Origin: Spirogloea muscicola
Taxonomy: Eukaryota > Streptophyta > Zygnematophyceae > Spirogloeales > Spirogloeaceae
Assembly: GCA_009602725.1 (NCBI GenBank)
Contig: WELB01000126.1
Location: forward strand, 104,229-138,416
Length of the DNA stretch: 34,188 bases
Direction: 5' to 3'
A program made the position numbers and the translations under genes. The notes under the pieces were generated by a model. The model saw only the letters and a list, made by a program, of their open reading frames with translations, was not told where the DNA came from and ran no database searches. This document shows positions 10,801 to 22,179 of the stretch, piece after piece (within the stretch, counting starts at the first letter, position 1; each line of letters opens with the position of its first letter).

Positions 10801-13198
10801 CAAACAGCTGCCAAAGCAACAACTGCAATAGTCAGTCACTGAGCTTCTAATGTCAAAGCAAGAGATCATGAGCATTGCTGCCAGTCTCAGCAACAAATTG
10901 GGCAGCTTAGAGGCTCACAAGACTTTTGGGTTGCGTGCAATTGTCAGAAGCCCTCGGCAGGTGCTGACCTTCAACAGCTGCATCAAAAGTTTCTGGTCTT
11001 GCAAGTCCATCTAGAGCAGAAATCGTAAGGGGATGAGATGCTAGCACTGATGCAGAGACATTCCTGCAGAAAAAGTGGTAATTGCCTTCTGGAGATCCTG
11101 AGATAGTGTTCTAAAGATTAAACTGCTTATACAGGCAGTGACAATGCAATGCTACCATGCATGCAGAGCAATGTACTGGTGCAGTTGTAACTCATGAGGC
11201 GCCCACAATACAACAAACAGCATACAGAAGAAATGTGCAGACATTGGGCAGGCATACCCATTACTGATGCGTAACCAAGCTGCAAAAGCCAAAAACACCT
11301 ACAAGCAATAGAGATTGAGTCAACGTCTCTCCATTGAAGTGAGAGGGTTTGCTGCCATTGCAATTGTGCAGTTCTCATTGCCATGTTGAGCCTGCGGAAG
11401 AGCACCAGGCACTCAACCTCCAAGACAGGTGCACACCTGCTCCTTTGCCCCACCACTGCCTTTCAACAGAGAAGCTGCCAACAGACTGAGAGCTTCAGGT
11501 ACAGCAGCAACAAGCTCTGAGATGAATTGTCGCCTCCTTTCTGGTCTGATTGCTATCTTGTAGCTGCTTCCTTCCTGCACAAATCAGCCTGTACTTGTCA
11601 ATTGCGCACATCCTACCACTGCCTCCCACGCCTAGATGAATAAGCAGGTACCCATGATCTGTCAACTCTGTGACATGCTGTTTGCTAAATTTGTGCATGG
11701 GGCAGTCAACAGAGATTCTACCTACTCAACAAAGCACCCATGGCAAGGGCACGTCAGGGGATGTTAGCATGCCTGGGGCAAGACCGTCAATAGCTCCAGA
11801 AGGCCAGCATATGCCTCAAGGTTTGAGCTGAGTTGATCCCCTAACCACGTCACAATACCTCCAGATTGACCCCACTTATCTTGGGGCAAATGTGCCGCAA
11901 CAGCTGCAATTGCTAGGCACAACTGCATGAGCAGAACAAACAGCAAATCAATGATGTAATGGGCAGGGAGTTCAGGGGCTCGCTGCTCTCAGTGGAAGAA
12001 ACCTCCAGAGGGTTGCTGCTTCTCTCTCATTGGGTAATAAGTGCTCATCTGAATATTCAATATTTGGAAGGAATCCGCTCATCTGGAAGAAAACGCTGTT
12101 GGCAGATCTCACTCATCTCAACGAGAGTGTATCCCTTGAGGAACCATACCTGTGTCCTTACAGCTGCAGGGCCTCCCAAGTATAAGAATTTAAATAGCAG
12201 GGCCTGGAGAGGCAGAGTCTAGCACTTCTTGAGAACAATGTGATGTGTGATTGAAGTTGCTTAGTCACATACATGCAAAACCCTCAAGCAGTGCTATGAA
12301 GACTGGCTGGTCAGCATTCGCAAGATCCGAGTCATTGTAGCGAAAGTCCAGGCAGCTGAACTAAGTACGTTACCATCATGTGTCAATAAACTCACCAAGA
12401 GTGAATCACGCAAGGAGACAGGAGCTCCTGGTGGCAGCTCCTCAAAGTCCCGCTGAATCTGCAGGTGCACAGCTGTTATCAAAGAACCATCTCTCGTTTT
12501 GACTCAACCAGCTGACACAATTGCTTCAAGGCATGCCTGGACTGGCCTACAGCAGATTGCTTATACTTGCATGCTGACTGCTATGACGGCATTCATATAA
12601 ACCCAGGGGCAAGCTGGGCTAACGGAAGTTGGCCAAACAACCCTCAAACGCAAACTCCTTGTAGAAGCACGTAAGCAGGGTGACGGACATACCTTCGTCC
12701 TCAGTGTCTGGGCACAAAAGTACTGCACCTCCAGCGAGCTGCTAGATGAATGCAACAAGCTGTCAGAGACCTGCATCCACGGCAAACCCGTAACCGGGAG
12801 TCAGAATGAAAGCAAAGGGAGGCTCGCAAGAGGCTGCGGACCGTATCCCGGTGTCAGCGGAAGCGCACAAGAGCTCGCCGAACGGGGAATTGTGGAGGCC
12901 AGCCGGACTGCTGCCTCCAAGCAGAGTGTCCAGTGGCAGAGCTGGCCGAGGCCACAAGCTGCGTAAGTGACAGCGAGAGCCAGCACTGTGCTTCTGCTCA
13001 ACGTCGCGGACTCACCTGCCACGCCTCCACAGTCTGCTGGAAGTCCTCCAGCCAGCGGTTGGCGGCAGACCGCACCTCCGGGTCAGGGTGGTGATACAGC
13101 GCCTGCAGCGCCTGCAAAAGCGTGGCCGCCGTGCCGCCGCCGCCTCCGCCGCCGCCGCCGCCGCCGTCGTCGGCGGCGCCGGTGGCGGCCTGCGCCAT
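4846..13198 (-). CDS. MOS14: Transportin-3/MOS14-type importin-beta (nuclear import of SR splicing factors)
   Basis: Twenty-six exons on the minus strand: 13016-13198, 12693-12770, 12396-12458, 12150-12203, 11773-11922, 11437-11574, 11258-11298, 10969-11063, 10680-10807, 10065-10261, 9783-9879, 9572-9653, 9366-9448, 9072-9188, 8781-8832, 8278-8480, 7902-8041, 7537-7618, 7142-7245, 6930-7004, 6714-6768, 6355-6477, 6071-6163, 5792-5937, 5301-5493, 4846-5115. They sum to 3042 nt, exactly 1013 codons plus stop; plant MOS14 is about 958 aa. Known family members carry SR-type splicing regulators into the nucleus with Ran. Landmarks are ALYHHPDPEVR, RDFEELPPGAP, VRTQLCLAIAAVAAHLP, FNFWHHLSRCLSKR, FRVQYPKGY, VDDCFLLASRCIRYCPHL and the C-terminal LEELSDSCRRNRRIRD. 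The N-terminus carries 11 consecutive glycines (residues 12-22) absent from relatives I remember. The first in-frame ATG is at 13198; the frame stays open upstream without another ATG. Intron 5 has a GC donor and intron 9 a GA donor. The exon 16/17 boundary (8278/8041) is the least certain. Confidence 0.93.
5251..5274. repeat. Perfect 11-bp inverted repeat in MOS14 intron 25
   Basis: TACATGATTGT (5251-5261) and its exact complement ACAATCATGTA (5264-5274) are separated by two bases, so either strand can fold into an 11-bp stem. Partial further copies of ATGATTGT and CATGATTG flank it (5242-5290). It lies in the last intron of the MOS14 gene, about 30 bases inside the 5' splice site at 5300. 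Confidence 0.85.
8480..8580. repeat. Homopurine/homopyrimidine low-complexity tract in MOS14 intron 15
   Basis: About 100 bases are almost entirely A and G on the plus strand, built from GAGGA/GAGAG units with a recurring GAGGAGAACATA motif (three copies near 8498, 8518 and 8566). On the transcribed strand this is a long pyrimidine tract ending directly at the exon 16 acceptor (CTCTCCAG, exon start 8480), so it doubles as the polypyrimidine tract of that intron. Confidence 0.8.
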
Positions 13199-13738
13199 GG
13201 CGGCGGAGCTCACAGGCGCAGCCAGCTGCAGCCGCCTTGCAGGCGGGGGCGGCGCGGGGGGGGTCCTGCCACCCTTCTCGTCAGACACCAACGGCAGGAG
13301 CCCCACTACTGCCGTCGGGCCCCGTCGTCGCGACGCTCTCCGGCACCGTAGAGACGAAGCGGGAGTCTCGTTGTATTCCGTCGTCAGGATGCGCCCCGAC
13401 GCCGCAGACGAGACGGGAGCGCCAACAGCTCCAGTGCCCTTCTGGCTGTTTCCTTTCTCTAGCGCCAGGAACTCCGCCGCCGCAGCCGCCGCCGCCGCCG
13501 CCGCCGACGCCGGCGCCGCCTCGCGGCGGGGCGTCGACTCAGAGACGGCGGCAGGACCTTCGGCCGTGCGCTCGTTAGGTCATCGATGAAAGCCTAGGCG
13601 CGGACCTCAAGCACTTGGCGCATGGACATCGTGCGCCGGGGCTCTCCCTGCGGGCCTCGCCGCGCCGCCTGCCGCGGCCTCAGCTCCGGCAGCTGAATCC
13701 GCTGCACACCTCAAGGCGCTCGGCAGCCGGCCCGTGAG
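13199..13738. promoter_or_regulatory. Shared divergent promoter region of MOS14 and PLAA
   Basis: Only 540 bases separate the start codons of two head-to-head genes, so both promoters and 5' UTRs must lie here. The segment is GC-rich, with GCC/GGC triplet runs (clearest near 13478-13515, continuing in type the glycine-coding run of MOS14 exon 1). Long open frames here follow from the GC-rich composition and lack family resemblance. No TATA box is evident. Confidence 0.6.
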
Positions 13739-16700
13739 ATGGCGGCTGCGGAGTCGAAGCCGGGTCCTGGCGCGGCCGCTGGCGAGGACTACCAGCTGCG
13801 GTGCGAGCTGCGGGGCCACGCAGACGACGTGAGCGGCCCTCCCTGCTGCAGCCGCCGCACACCCCGAGCTCGGCAGCTCGGGCATCTCGTGCAGCTCTGC
13901 CTCGGAAGCTCGTCGTACTGCCGGGAATCAGCGCCAGTCGCCGATCAGGTCCTGAGCCGCCGCTGCTGGCCACCCGTCGGTTGCGTTCCCGTAGGTGCGT
14001 GCTGTGTGCACCTTTGGCAAGGACGGCATCATCACGGCGTCCCGCGACAAGAACCTCTGCTTGTGGTCTCCAGCGGCAAGCGACGGCGGCCGTGGCTACA
14101 GTGTCGCGGTCACACTGGTGGGGCACACGAGCTTCGCGGGTGCGGTTGCTGAGGCGCCGCAGGGCCGTGTGGTATCTGGCAGCATGGACGCGCGGGTGCT
14201 GCTCTGGGACGCGCAGTCGGGCGCGTTGCTGCAGGACCTCCGGGGCCATGAGCTACAGGTGACTGGCGTCGCCATCACCGCATCAGGCGACGTCGCGTCC
14301 TCCTCGGTGGACAAGTTAGCGGCAAACCCTTAAGCCCTGGACGTCATGAAGACCAAGTCAGCCTCGACAGAGTCAGGAAGCGCAGTCTAAGGATTGGCAA
14401 GAGGGTGGCATGCCAGGACCGTGAGAGTTTGGCGCGACGGCAGCTGCATCAACGTCCTGCATGGACACGAGTCCTCTGTGCTCGCCGTACTTGCACTCCC
14501 TAGCGGCGAGCTTGTCAGCGGTGAGCACTGCTGCTGTTGGCAAGAGCCTGGAGGGTGCTGGTGGCGCAGGTGCCATGCAATAGCCAGGCTTGACGATCTT
14601 CATCCCTGAGCTTGCCTGGTTTGTGTCATCACTGCAGGCTCTGGAGACTGCACTGTGAAGGTGTGGCGAGGCTCGTCCTGCATACAGACCCTTCGTGGTC
14701 ACCAAGGTGCGAAAGAGCTGGCTTCCTGCCTCGGACTGCGAAGCTGCACTAATATGCTAGGATTCTTTTCTGTTTTCCCACAGAGCAGGAGTTGCTGACC
14801 TTCCTGTCCTGTATCAAAAGCTTCTGACTTGCCGGTTGGCTGCCTTCAAGGCTGAGGGTCCAGGCTTCAGGCAGGGTTCACAAGTCTCAAGCTTTGATTC
14901 TGGGTCACTCAATAGTTGCATGGCTTTTAGCAGCTCCAGGAAATGATCTGCTATACCCAGTAGCAGTCATGCCCCCTCTGAGGCACATAGGATATCGATT
15001 TACCAGAGGCCAAGCCTTTGGGCGGATGCAAATTTGCCTGAAGCCCAAAGCCCTATGCCCAAAGCGTTAGCCGCTTTAAGATGACAATACGTCTGAGATG
15101 GTTGCAGACTCCGTGCGAGGGTTGGCGCTCATGCCCGGCATAGGCATCCTCTCAGCCTCCCATGATGGGTATCTCACAAGCCTCTCGATGCATCTTACCG
15201 CCTGCTGCAGCCACCTTGACACCTGCTATCATTCGGCACCTTTGTCAATGGTTGTGATTGACAGCAACATATATCTGTGCAGTTTTGTAAGGCAGCTTGC
15301 AAATATTGGCACGACGTTGTGATAAATCACAGAAAGGATGTAGATAGTCAGTATGTCCTGCTCTTACCCGCCAATATTTTCATTATTGAGAAACCAATGG
15401 TCTTGCTGCTGCATGTGCTGTGCAGGTCCGTCCGCTTGTGGGCTCAGAGTGGTGAGCTGCTCCTGGAGATGGTTGGTCACAAGGCGCTTGTGTACTGTGT
15501 TGCGGCAGGCGCGGCTGGCGAAGTCGCCTCTGGCAGTGAGGACAATACTGCCCGGATATGGCAAGGTATGCTTGTCAGTGGAATTCACTCACTTTGTTCG
15601 ACATCACCACACTACATCTCAGCATGTAAAACTTGTAATCTTGTAAACACTGGAGTCTTCATGTCAACTTGAGCTGGACAACAGATTTCCTTGTCCTTTG
15701 GGGTCAAGAGATTGCTGCTCAAGTCACTCTAGGATTGAGGTGCTTAAGGCATTGCTGTCAAATATGCGGGGTGTTGCAGATGGGCAATGCAAGCAAACGA
15801 TCGACCACCCCGGTTGCATCTGGGCTGTGACATATCTTCCTGGCGGGGACCTCGTGACTGCGTGCTCCGATGGTGTTGCGAGGGTCTGGACAAGGGACGC
15901 CTCCAAGCGCGCTCCGCCTGATCAAATTGCTGCCTATGAGGCTCAGCTTGCCACACGCTCAGGGTGAGGGCAGGCAATGTCTACGCCCTGCTGCCAAGCT
16001 AGACTACTTGGAGCCATAATTTGGTGGTCAATGGTGGGACAGTTCTCCCGGCCAACTGATTATAGACTATTATGATCTGCGGTCATTTTCTCCACCTAAA
16101 GCTTGTGTGTCAGTGTGCGCCACAGCAAGACCGTGGGTGGCGTGAAAGTAGAGGACCTTCCTGGGCCGGAGGCCCTCAAAGAGCCAGGTGCCTGCTTGGC
16201 TGTGACATGCTACATAGTGTGCAAAGTATGAAAGTCGTTCAGTTTTTTATGCATACTCACTGTATCTGCACCTAAAAGATGGACTGGTGCTGGTTAATGA
16301 GGTGGACTTTGGATTGTTGATGTGCCCAAGCCCTGACTTCAAGCTCTATCTTTTCAAATTCTGCCAGGCAAAAAAGATGGTCAGATCAAAATATTCAGGG
16401 AAGGCGGCTCTGGTGTTGCTTTCTCTTGGAACGCAAAAGAATATCAATGGGACAAGGTAGGCATGGAAGGCTGAAAGCAATGCAGGTGTGCAAAGTCTGC
16501 TTGGTGAGAGCTTGGATGAAATATGTGAATCTGAAGATGTGTGTCTCTTCAGCTGGACTGACATGTCCAGCATTTTATTAGACGAATCACGTTTTGTTTG
16601 GAGATGAATGTAGAACAGCAGCCTGGATGCTCTGTTGTCCGCTTGCTCGTACTGATAGGCACATCAACCGCAGATTGGCGAGGTTGTAGATGGGCCGGAA

Positions 16701-19700
16701 GACGGATCGCAGGGCAAGGAGCTTGATGGAGTCACTTATGACTTTGGTGGGCCTCGCTGACACATACTGTACTTGGAAGGCCCTTCTTATAATTATAGAC
16801 AGTTGCAGGCAATGACTGGTTGCAAGTACTTGCACGCTGCAGAGTCCTAGGTCTTGCTGGGAGGAAGGACAATGTTCAGCGGTCTCTTTGGCGCTTTAGG
16901 GTATTATACATGTTGCGGCAAAGTACTACTTCTGTGTTTCTACAGGAGGAGTGCGATCTCCAGCAGTTCTTGGGTTGCTATACAATTACAGACTAAAGTT
17001 CGTATTCCCTGCCCGACATGTGCAGTGTTTGATGTGGACATTGGTGACGGTGTTCCCCACCGAAAGCTGCCGTACAACCGAAGCGGTACAAGACTTGCCT
17101 GCATCGAGCTGTACATAAGTGCCTTGCCTTGTTCAGCAAGGATGAAAGCAATAGCAAGAGAGCACACATGGGATTGAAAACGATGCACTTACTTGACTAT
17201 GCAACTCCACCTTCCGTGCAAGGTTGGCTTGGAGCAGCATGCCTGATGTAGGAAGTCTATTGACTTGAAGATTTCGAGCAGCTTGTGACATCCTATGGAT
17301 GCCTCGCATGTAGCAGCAATATGATGTGCTCAAATATTGACTTGTTGCAGAAAACCCATATACAGTAGCAGACAGGTGGCTGGTCGAGCAGGATCTGCCA
17401 ATGGGCTACAGGGAGCAAGTTGTTCAGTTTATCATTTCCAATTCAGGAGGCCCTTCTCCCAGCCTGGACAATACCGTTGCCAATCCCTATACAGGAGGTA
17501 GGTGGCACCTGACAGCAGCCTGCATGTCACTTTTGGCGTTCTAAGTGAAGGGAATATTATTTGAATCAATAACAATATGAGCTCCACTGGTCTGCGCTTG
17601 CGTTCAGGCAATGCATATGTGCCTTCAAGCAGACAACCTACATCGAGCTTTGGTATGTTCCTGTCCATCCCCTAAAGTGTACCTTGAGCAGCCAAAGCTG
17701 ATCTTTGCTTCTGTTGCTGCGTCTTGCTCATAAAGCAGTGGGTGCAGTTGGTGCATTGGTCTCCACTTTGTTGTTGACCTTATCAAGTGTATTTGCAGGT
17801 AGCACACCAATGGTCACAAATCCTGATCCTTACACTGGCAATCAGAGTGAGCATACACTCCGTCAAGGCTTGATATTATCTGGGCCTTTCAATAAATGTT
17901 CTGCATCCGATGGAGGCATATGAGACTGCCGTTTACCCTCATTGCACCAGGGCAGACACTAGTACTTGCTTCAAGCTTCAGCTTAGCATCCTTCCTTGCC
18001 TGCACTGCCTGGTGATTCAGGCACCCATCAACCAGCACCAGCAAGCAGCAATCAGAATGCGAGCCTTCTCCATATTCCCAAGGTTAGCAACAATAATAAT
18101 AACATTTGCCTTCAATGAGGATCTTGGAGGCAATGTCCCACTTTTCATTTGGTCATGAAGTCAGATATCAGGTTTTACATGCTTTAGCTAATATCTGTTG
18201 ATAAGACGCCCTTTATCAACCTTCTGCTCAAGCAGGTGCCCTGTGATTGTGTAGACACAGTGGTATGGAGGCTTGAATGTGGTCACAAGAAAAGATCTGA
18301 TTTCTGCATTCTACTCACTCAATATATTGCTGGACAATGCTGTGAATGAGTGCAGAGAGGGTATCTTGCTTTTGATACTGCACAATATGACGGGATACTG
18401 AAGAAGATGCTGGACTTCAATGCCACAATAGCAGCCTCTGACGATGTATTGCCACAACAAGCACAACTCGTTACTTTGGGTTGCTCTAGTTGCTGCTCTG
18501 AGCTGCAGTTTTGACATTTCTACCAGCAGTGCATACTGCCCAAGATGCTACTGTGGCCATAATTTACCCACCAATCAGTTGAATAAGCACCTGTGTGTGA
18601 AAGCACAGCTTGCAAGCCGCGTCCATCACTCATTTTTTTTTTCCTGTCATGCGGTCAGGTGTCAATCAGGACGTCAGCAATGGCAAACTCTGACTTGCTG
18701 AGATTGCAAGCCATGCTTGACGTCCTCAGGGAGAGCAGCCAAAGCCAGTCTTCTACATTTGCAGACGTGGATTTCACGCTGCTCATCAAAGTCCTCCTCT
18801 CTTGGCCTCCCACCAACTTATTTCCTGGCAAGTGAATGCACGGGCTGTACTCTGACTCTTCCGTTAAGAATCTGAATTATTGACCACCTTTGCTCTGCCT
18901 GTCTGGTGTCCACTGAATGAGATTGTTTTTGACCCTTGCTCCATTGCCCTTCTTACCATGCATGCACAGTGCTGGATGTCCTCCGTATGATGCTTCTCAA
19001 CCCCCAATGTGCTGAACATTTTGCATCACTATCGACCACACAAGGTGATGTAGTGCAATGTGCGGCACATATGAGTAGAAGTACTGGATTCGCAATGAAC
19101 ATCTTTTGCTTTACAAATACAAGATTGACACGGCACTTTCCTGGCAGCACAACTTCTGGCTATCTTGGTGTGCAAATTGGTCAGTAATAGGGCTCACTGG
19201 GTTGCAACGGCTATTTTGGCAGGCTTTCTTCCGCAGATTTTTCAGCGAGCTAGCTCTCCACCAGCACTTCCTGCAAATCTCTTGACAGCTATCAGGGCAG
19301 CTGTTAATTGCTTTAAGCAGGAACCCCTCAGGTTGTGGATGGGCAAGCATGCATCTGAGGTGTCCATCTGTACCCTCTCTCGATAGTTGGTACCTTGCAA
19401 ATTTGCTCTCAAAATGCACTTGTCGATTTGAGATTCTCAAGGGGCCGGGTAAAACACCTGTCTCATTTTATAACAATAGCGCACTTATTCTGTGAATACC
19501 CAATTTCCATTCCCAGATTCCTCATTGCTAGCTCAAAAAGCTGATGATGTCATGTCAAGCTCTGCTCTGGCTGTAAGCAAGGCGTTTATGGTTTTGTCAT
19601 GTTCTTTGAAACAGATATTAGATCTTTTTGCTGATTGTATGAATTCAGCCAATAAAAACATACGCCTGGCTATTTCAACCTTGATTCTCAAGTGAGTCCT

Positions 19701-20349
19701 TCATTCACATCCTGCCACAGAGCGTCACAGGCATAGCCTGTGGGCACTTGTATGACCCTGCTTGTGGCATGCTGATGCTGCCCCTTGTGCTGCCCAAATC
19801 ATTAGTAATTCGCAGCCAGTTCTGTGCATGAGCAGTTCCTCGTTGTTAGCTTTGGAGATTCAAGACAGCAGCTTGAAGGTGCAGACGCTTTCTGCTGCAA
19901 TGGAGGTAGGTATGGAGGTAGGTAGAGCGACGCAACATTTTGCGACCATTCATTGCTCTACAATGCAGCACACTGTCGTGAAGGGCTGGAGAAACGTCAT
20001 AAGCTGTTGCAAGCAGAACTGACGCTGCTAGAGGCTCTGCTTGGTTTATCAGATGTCTGCCTCATCCGATGATGATTCAGAAAGTCTTTTTCGAGCTCTT
20101 GTGGCTTTGGGGACATTGGTGAGTTGCTCTCTTAAGCATGACGGGCCACATGCTTCTTGTGTCGTAGTTTTGCGATCAAACTGTTGCATCACATGTGAAT
20201 TCGAAATCCTGTCACACCAGATTCACGGAGGCGATGTGAAGGATGTGGCATTGGACTTGGGAGTTGGGGACGTAGTCAAAGCACAGGAGAAGTCGGAAAC
20301 AGATAAGATTGCGCAAGTAGCAAAGGAGATAGCATTCCTGTTGAAATAG
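13739..20349 (+). CDS. PLAA: PLAA/Doa1/Ufd3 homologue: WD40-PFU-PUL ubiquitin and Cdc48 adaptor
   Basis: Twenty-three exons: 13739-13828, 13995-14314, 14417-14520, 14638-14706, 15108-15168, 15426-15565, 15780-15963, 16126-16187, 16368-16456, 16674-16746, 17026-17085, 17351-17497, 17608-17652, 17799-17846, 18021-18082, 18356-18445, 18659-18827, 18970-19044, 19223-19359, 19615-19691, 19836-19905, 20053-20118, 20221-20349. They sum to 2367 nt, 788 codons plus stop; human PLAA is about 795 aa. Family members bind ubiquitin and the AAA ATPase Cdc48/p97 in ubiquitin-dependent turnover. Domains: seven-blade WD40 propeller, about residues 15-305 (repeated SGSxDxxVxxW, e.g. VSGSMDARVLLW, ASGSEDNTARIW); PFU, about 350-465 (VFDVDIGDGVPHRKLPYN); PUL, about 520-788 (VLDVLRMMLLNP; NSANKNIRLAISTLILN; FRALVALGTL). 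NPYTG and DPYTG motifs occupy the linker. Intron 17 has a GC donor (G|GCAAGT). The exon 21 donor is tandemly duplicated, and its acceptor at 19836 is less certain than the others. Confidence 0.94.
19900..19923 (+). repeat. 12-bp tandem duplication covering the exon 21 splice donor
   Basis: ATGGAGGTAGGT occurs twice head to tail (19900-19911, 19912-19923). Each copy contains GAG|GTAGGT, so there are two identical candidate 5' splice sites 12 bases apart. Using the second would add four in-frame residues (VGME) to the PUL domain. Confidence 0.85.
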
Positions 20350-21690
20350 GCTTGCCAGGGCTGGAGGCCAATCAAACAGCACAGACAGTTACATGCACAT
20401 CAATAGACCTGAGTGGCTGGAAGCCATTTCCCAGAGTATGTAGAAAATTGCGGTGCCATTGCACCTCGGACTGTAAATTTCTCTGAGCCCAATCGGGCAC
20501 GCTGAGCTACAAGCTAACCAGGAGATCGTCTATATCATCCACAAACCTCACCTACGTTTTGCTCTTTGCAGCTAACACAAATCTCCTGACCTCCGTATGA
20601 CTCTAATGAAAATAACAGCAGAATAGATTGTTGCTTGTAAAGCATGAGGATGGCATCTGTGGCGGAGGCACTGAGAAGTCTCACAATGTGAATCAGCTCT
20701 GGCAACATCTAGGACTAGGTTGACATAAGAAAGAATTTGTGAGGGTAGATTGTGTACGCCGGCGGATAATAGTGGCTTCTGTAAGCAGCTGACAACACTT
20801 GCAGCTTTCACAACGTCAAGCCCTTACTGTTCAATTCAGGTGCTTGGTAGCAGGGTGTATTGTCTTGGAAGGAACCCGGCCTGTTATTACATCATTCAGT
20901 AGTCTCATAGCAGGGTCAGATATATGTAGCTGTTGCATCATTGATTATGCTGTGCGATTTATGCTGCTCGAAGCTCTCAGGACTGCCATCAGCACCCATC
21001 CTGGTTCTCAGACATGCTGCACACCGCCCGTCTATGCAGTTTCAGTCTGAGGCTCTCAGGCTCAGCTCTTGCTTCGGCTCTCTGAACAATGCATCTTCGG
21101 ACCTTCCAATGACATACTCTTTCCGGCTGGCCGTTCAGGAAGAGGCAGCAGCTCTTCCGAAGGGCCGTTCAGAGCAACCACGCAGTGGAGCCTGCCTGAG
21201 CGCTTGTGGAGGCCAGATGACCGCGCATGAGGCAAGGGACTGGTGCTACGCAATCCGACAAGGAAACAGAAAAGTGGCATCTGCAGCAGCGAAGTGGGAC
21301 TGAAGGAGGAGGCAAAATCGAGTGCATCAACAGCAATGTAAGCTGGCAGGGGGTCCCAGCCCAGGAGATGCAGCACCATTTATGGGATTTGTCTCTATCT
21401 TTCCTCTAAGAGTGTGTAAGCAGCTACTTCTGTTGAAGGGCGGCTGTGAAAGCGAGCCGCATGCATAGAAGAATGGATGCGCTCTAATTACGTATAGACG
21501 CATGCGAGTGCACGACACACAATCCCGAGGCAACCGATCCGCCTTGCGGCTTGCACCTTGCGGCTCCCTGCTCGTGGCGTGGCCAAGCACGGCTCAAGAG
21601 GTCAGCAGGTCGGGCGAGAGGCGCTGAGCTCCCAGCGTCCAGGCTCGGGCTGCTGCGGAGCCTGCAGCAGAGAACGGAATGGCGCCCCCT

Positions 21691-21740
21691 GAGAGAAGAG
21701 GGGCTAGCAAAGCCAGGCCCGAAAAGAATGGACAGAGACC
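21691..21740 (+). repeat. Dispersed short repeat, copy 1
   Basis: This copy reads GAGAAGAGGGGCTAGCAAAG followed by a CCAG block and AAAAGAATGGACA. It closely matches the reverse strand of 27061-27120, including the small inverted repeat CTxGCAAAGCCAG at its centre. The family is judged by eye from several copies in this window. Confidence 0.6.
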
Positions 21741-21888
21741 GCAGGCCTTCAACTCTAGGAGAGATGGCGACGTAGCATTCCCTTTCCTCAGCCCGTCCTT
21801 CCTACATTCACTCACGAAGTGACACCTCGTCCTGGCTGCCATTTACAGCCCCTCTATAAATGTCAGCAGCCTCCTTCTCTCTCACCCC

Positions 21889-21962
21889 GAGAGCAGCAAG
21901 CGCGGCCAGATTAACTGGTGGCTGGGAGAGGCCAGCCCAAAAGAATGGACAAGGTCTGAAGG
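21889..21962 (+). repeat. Dispersed short repeat, copy 2, with a 33-bp unit shared in inverted form with 26957-26989
   Basis: The first part (21895-21927) is identical over 33 bases to the reverse complement of 26957-26989. The second part carries the family signature CCAGCCCAAAAGAATGGACA followed by AGGTCTGAAGG. It lies about 220 bases upstream of the SICKLE-like start codon. Confidence 0.75.
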
Positions 21963-22179
21963 AGTCGGAGTGCTAAGGACTGAGACAGCAGTAAGCGAAC
22001 TCTCAGTAACCTCTCGTCAGTAGATGCAAATCTGAGTAGCTAGCAGGCGGAGAGCCCACAACGCCCAACTCGGCTCCGCCAGGGTCCCGCCGCTTCGTCG
22101 CCGCCGCCGCCGCCGCCGCCGCTGGTCCTGGCCTTGGGCCGCGGCCGGGCGGCCTGCCTCGCTTGGCCGGGAGGCGGCC

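Larger units (their letters stand above)
20350..22179. other. Intergenic region between PLAA and the SICKLE-like gene
   Basis: This 1.8 kb holds the PLAA 3' UTR and the promoter of the next gene. No open frame on either strand resembles a known protein. Imperfect direct repeats occur near 21118-21180 (two blocks ending GGCCGTTCAG) and at about 21543-21570 (CCTTGCGGCT twice). Two copies of the short dispersed repeat described separately lie at 21691-21740 and 21889-21962. A GCC triplet run sits at about 22092-22122, just upstream of the next start codon. Confidence 0.5.

Noticed and set aside
11295-11440. Open frame crossing the donor of MOS14 exon 6 (reads VLEVECLVLFRRLN in another frame)
   Set aside because: A separate exon at 11258-11298 (VFLAFAAWLRISN) matches the family better and keeps phase.
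13199-13306. N-terminal extension of MOS14 beginning at 13306
   Set aside because: The extension starts with GTG and contains no ATG before 13198; relatives start close to the ALYHHPD block.
12967-13589. Overlapping plus-strand open frames of 155-203 codons in the MOS14/PLAA spacer
   Set aside because: They consist mostly of Arg, Pro and Ala encoded by triplet repeats and run antisense to MOS14 exon 1.
20941-21303. 120-codon plus-strand open frame downstream of PLAA
   Set aside because: No recognisable motif, average composition, no splice or conservation support.
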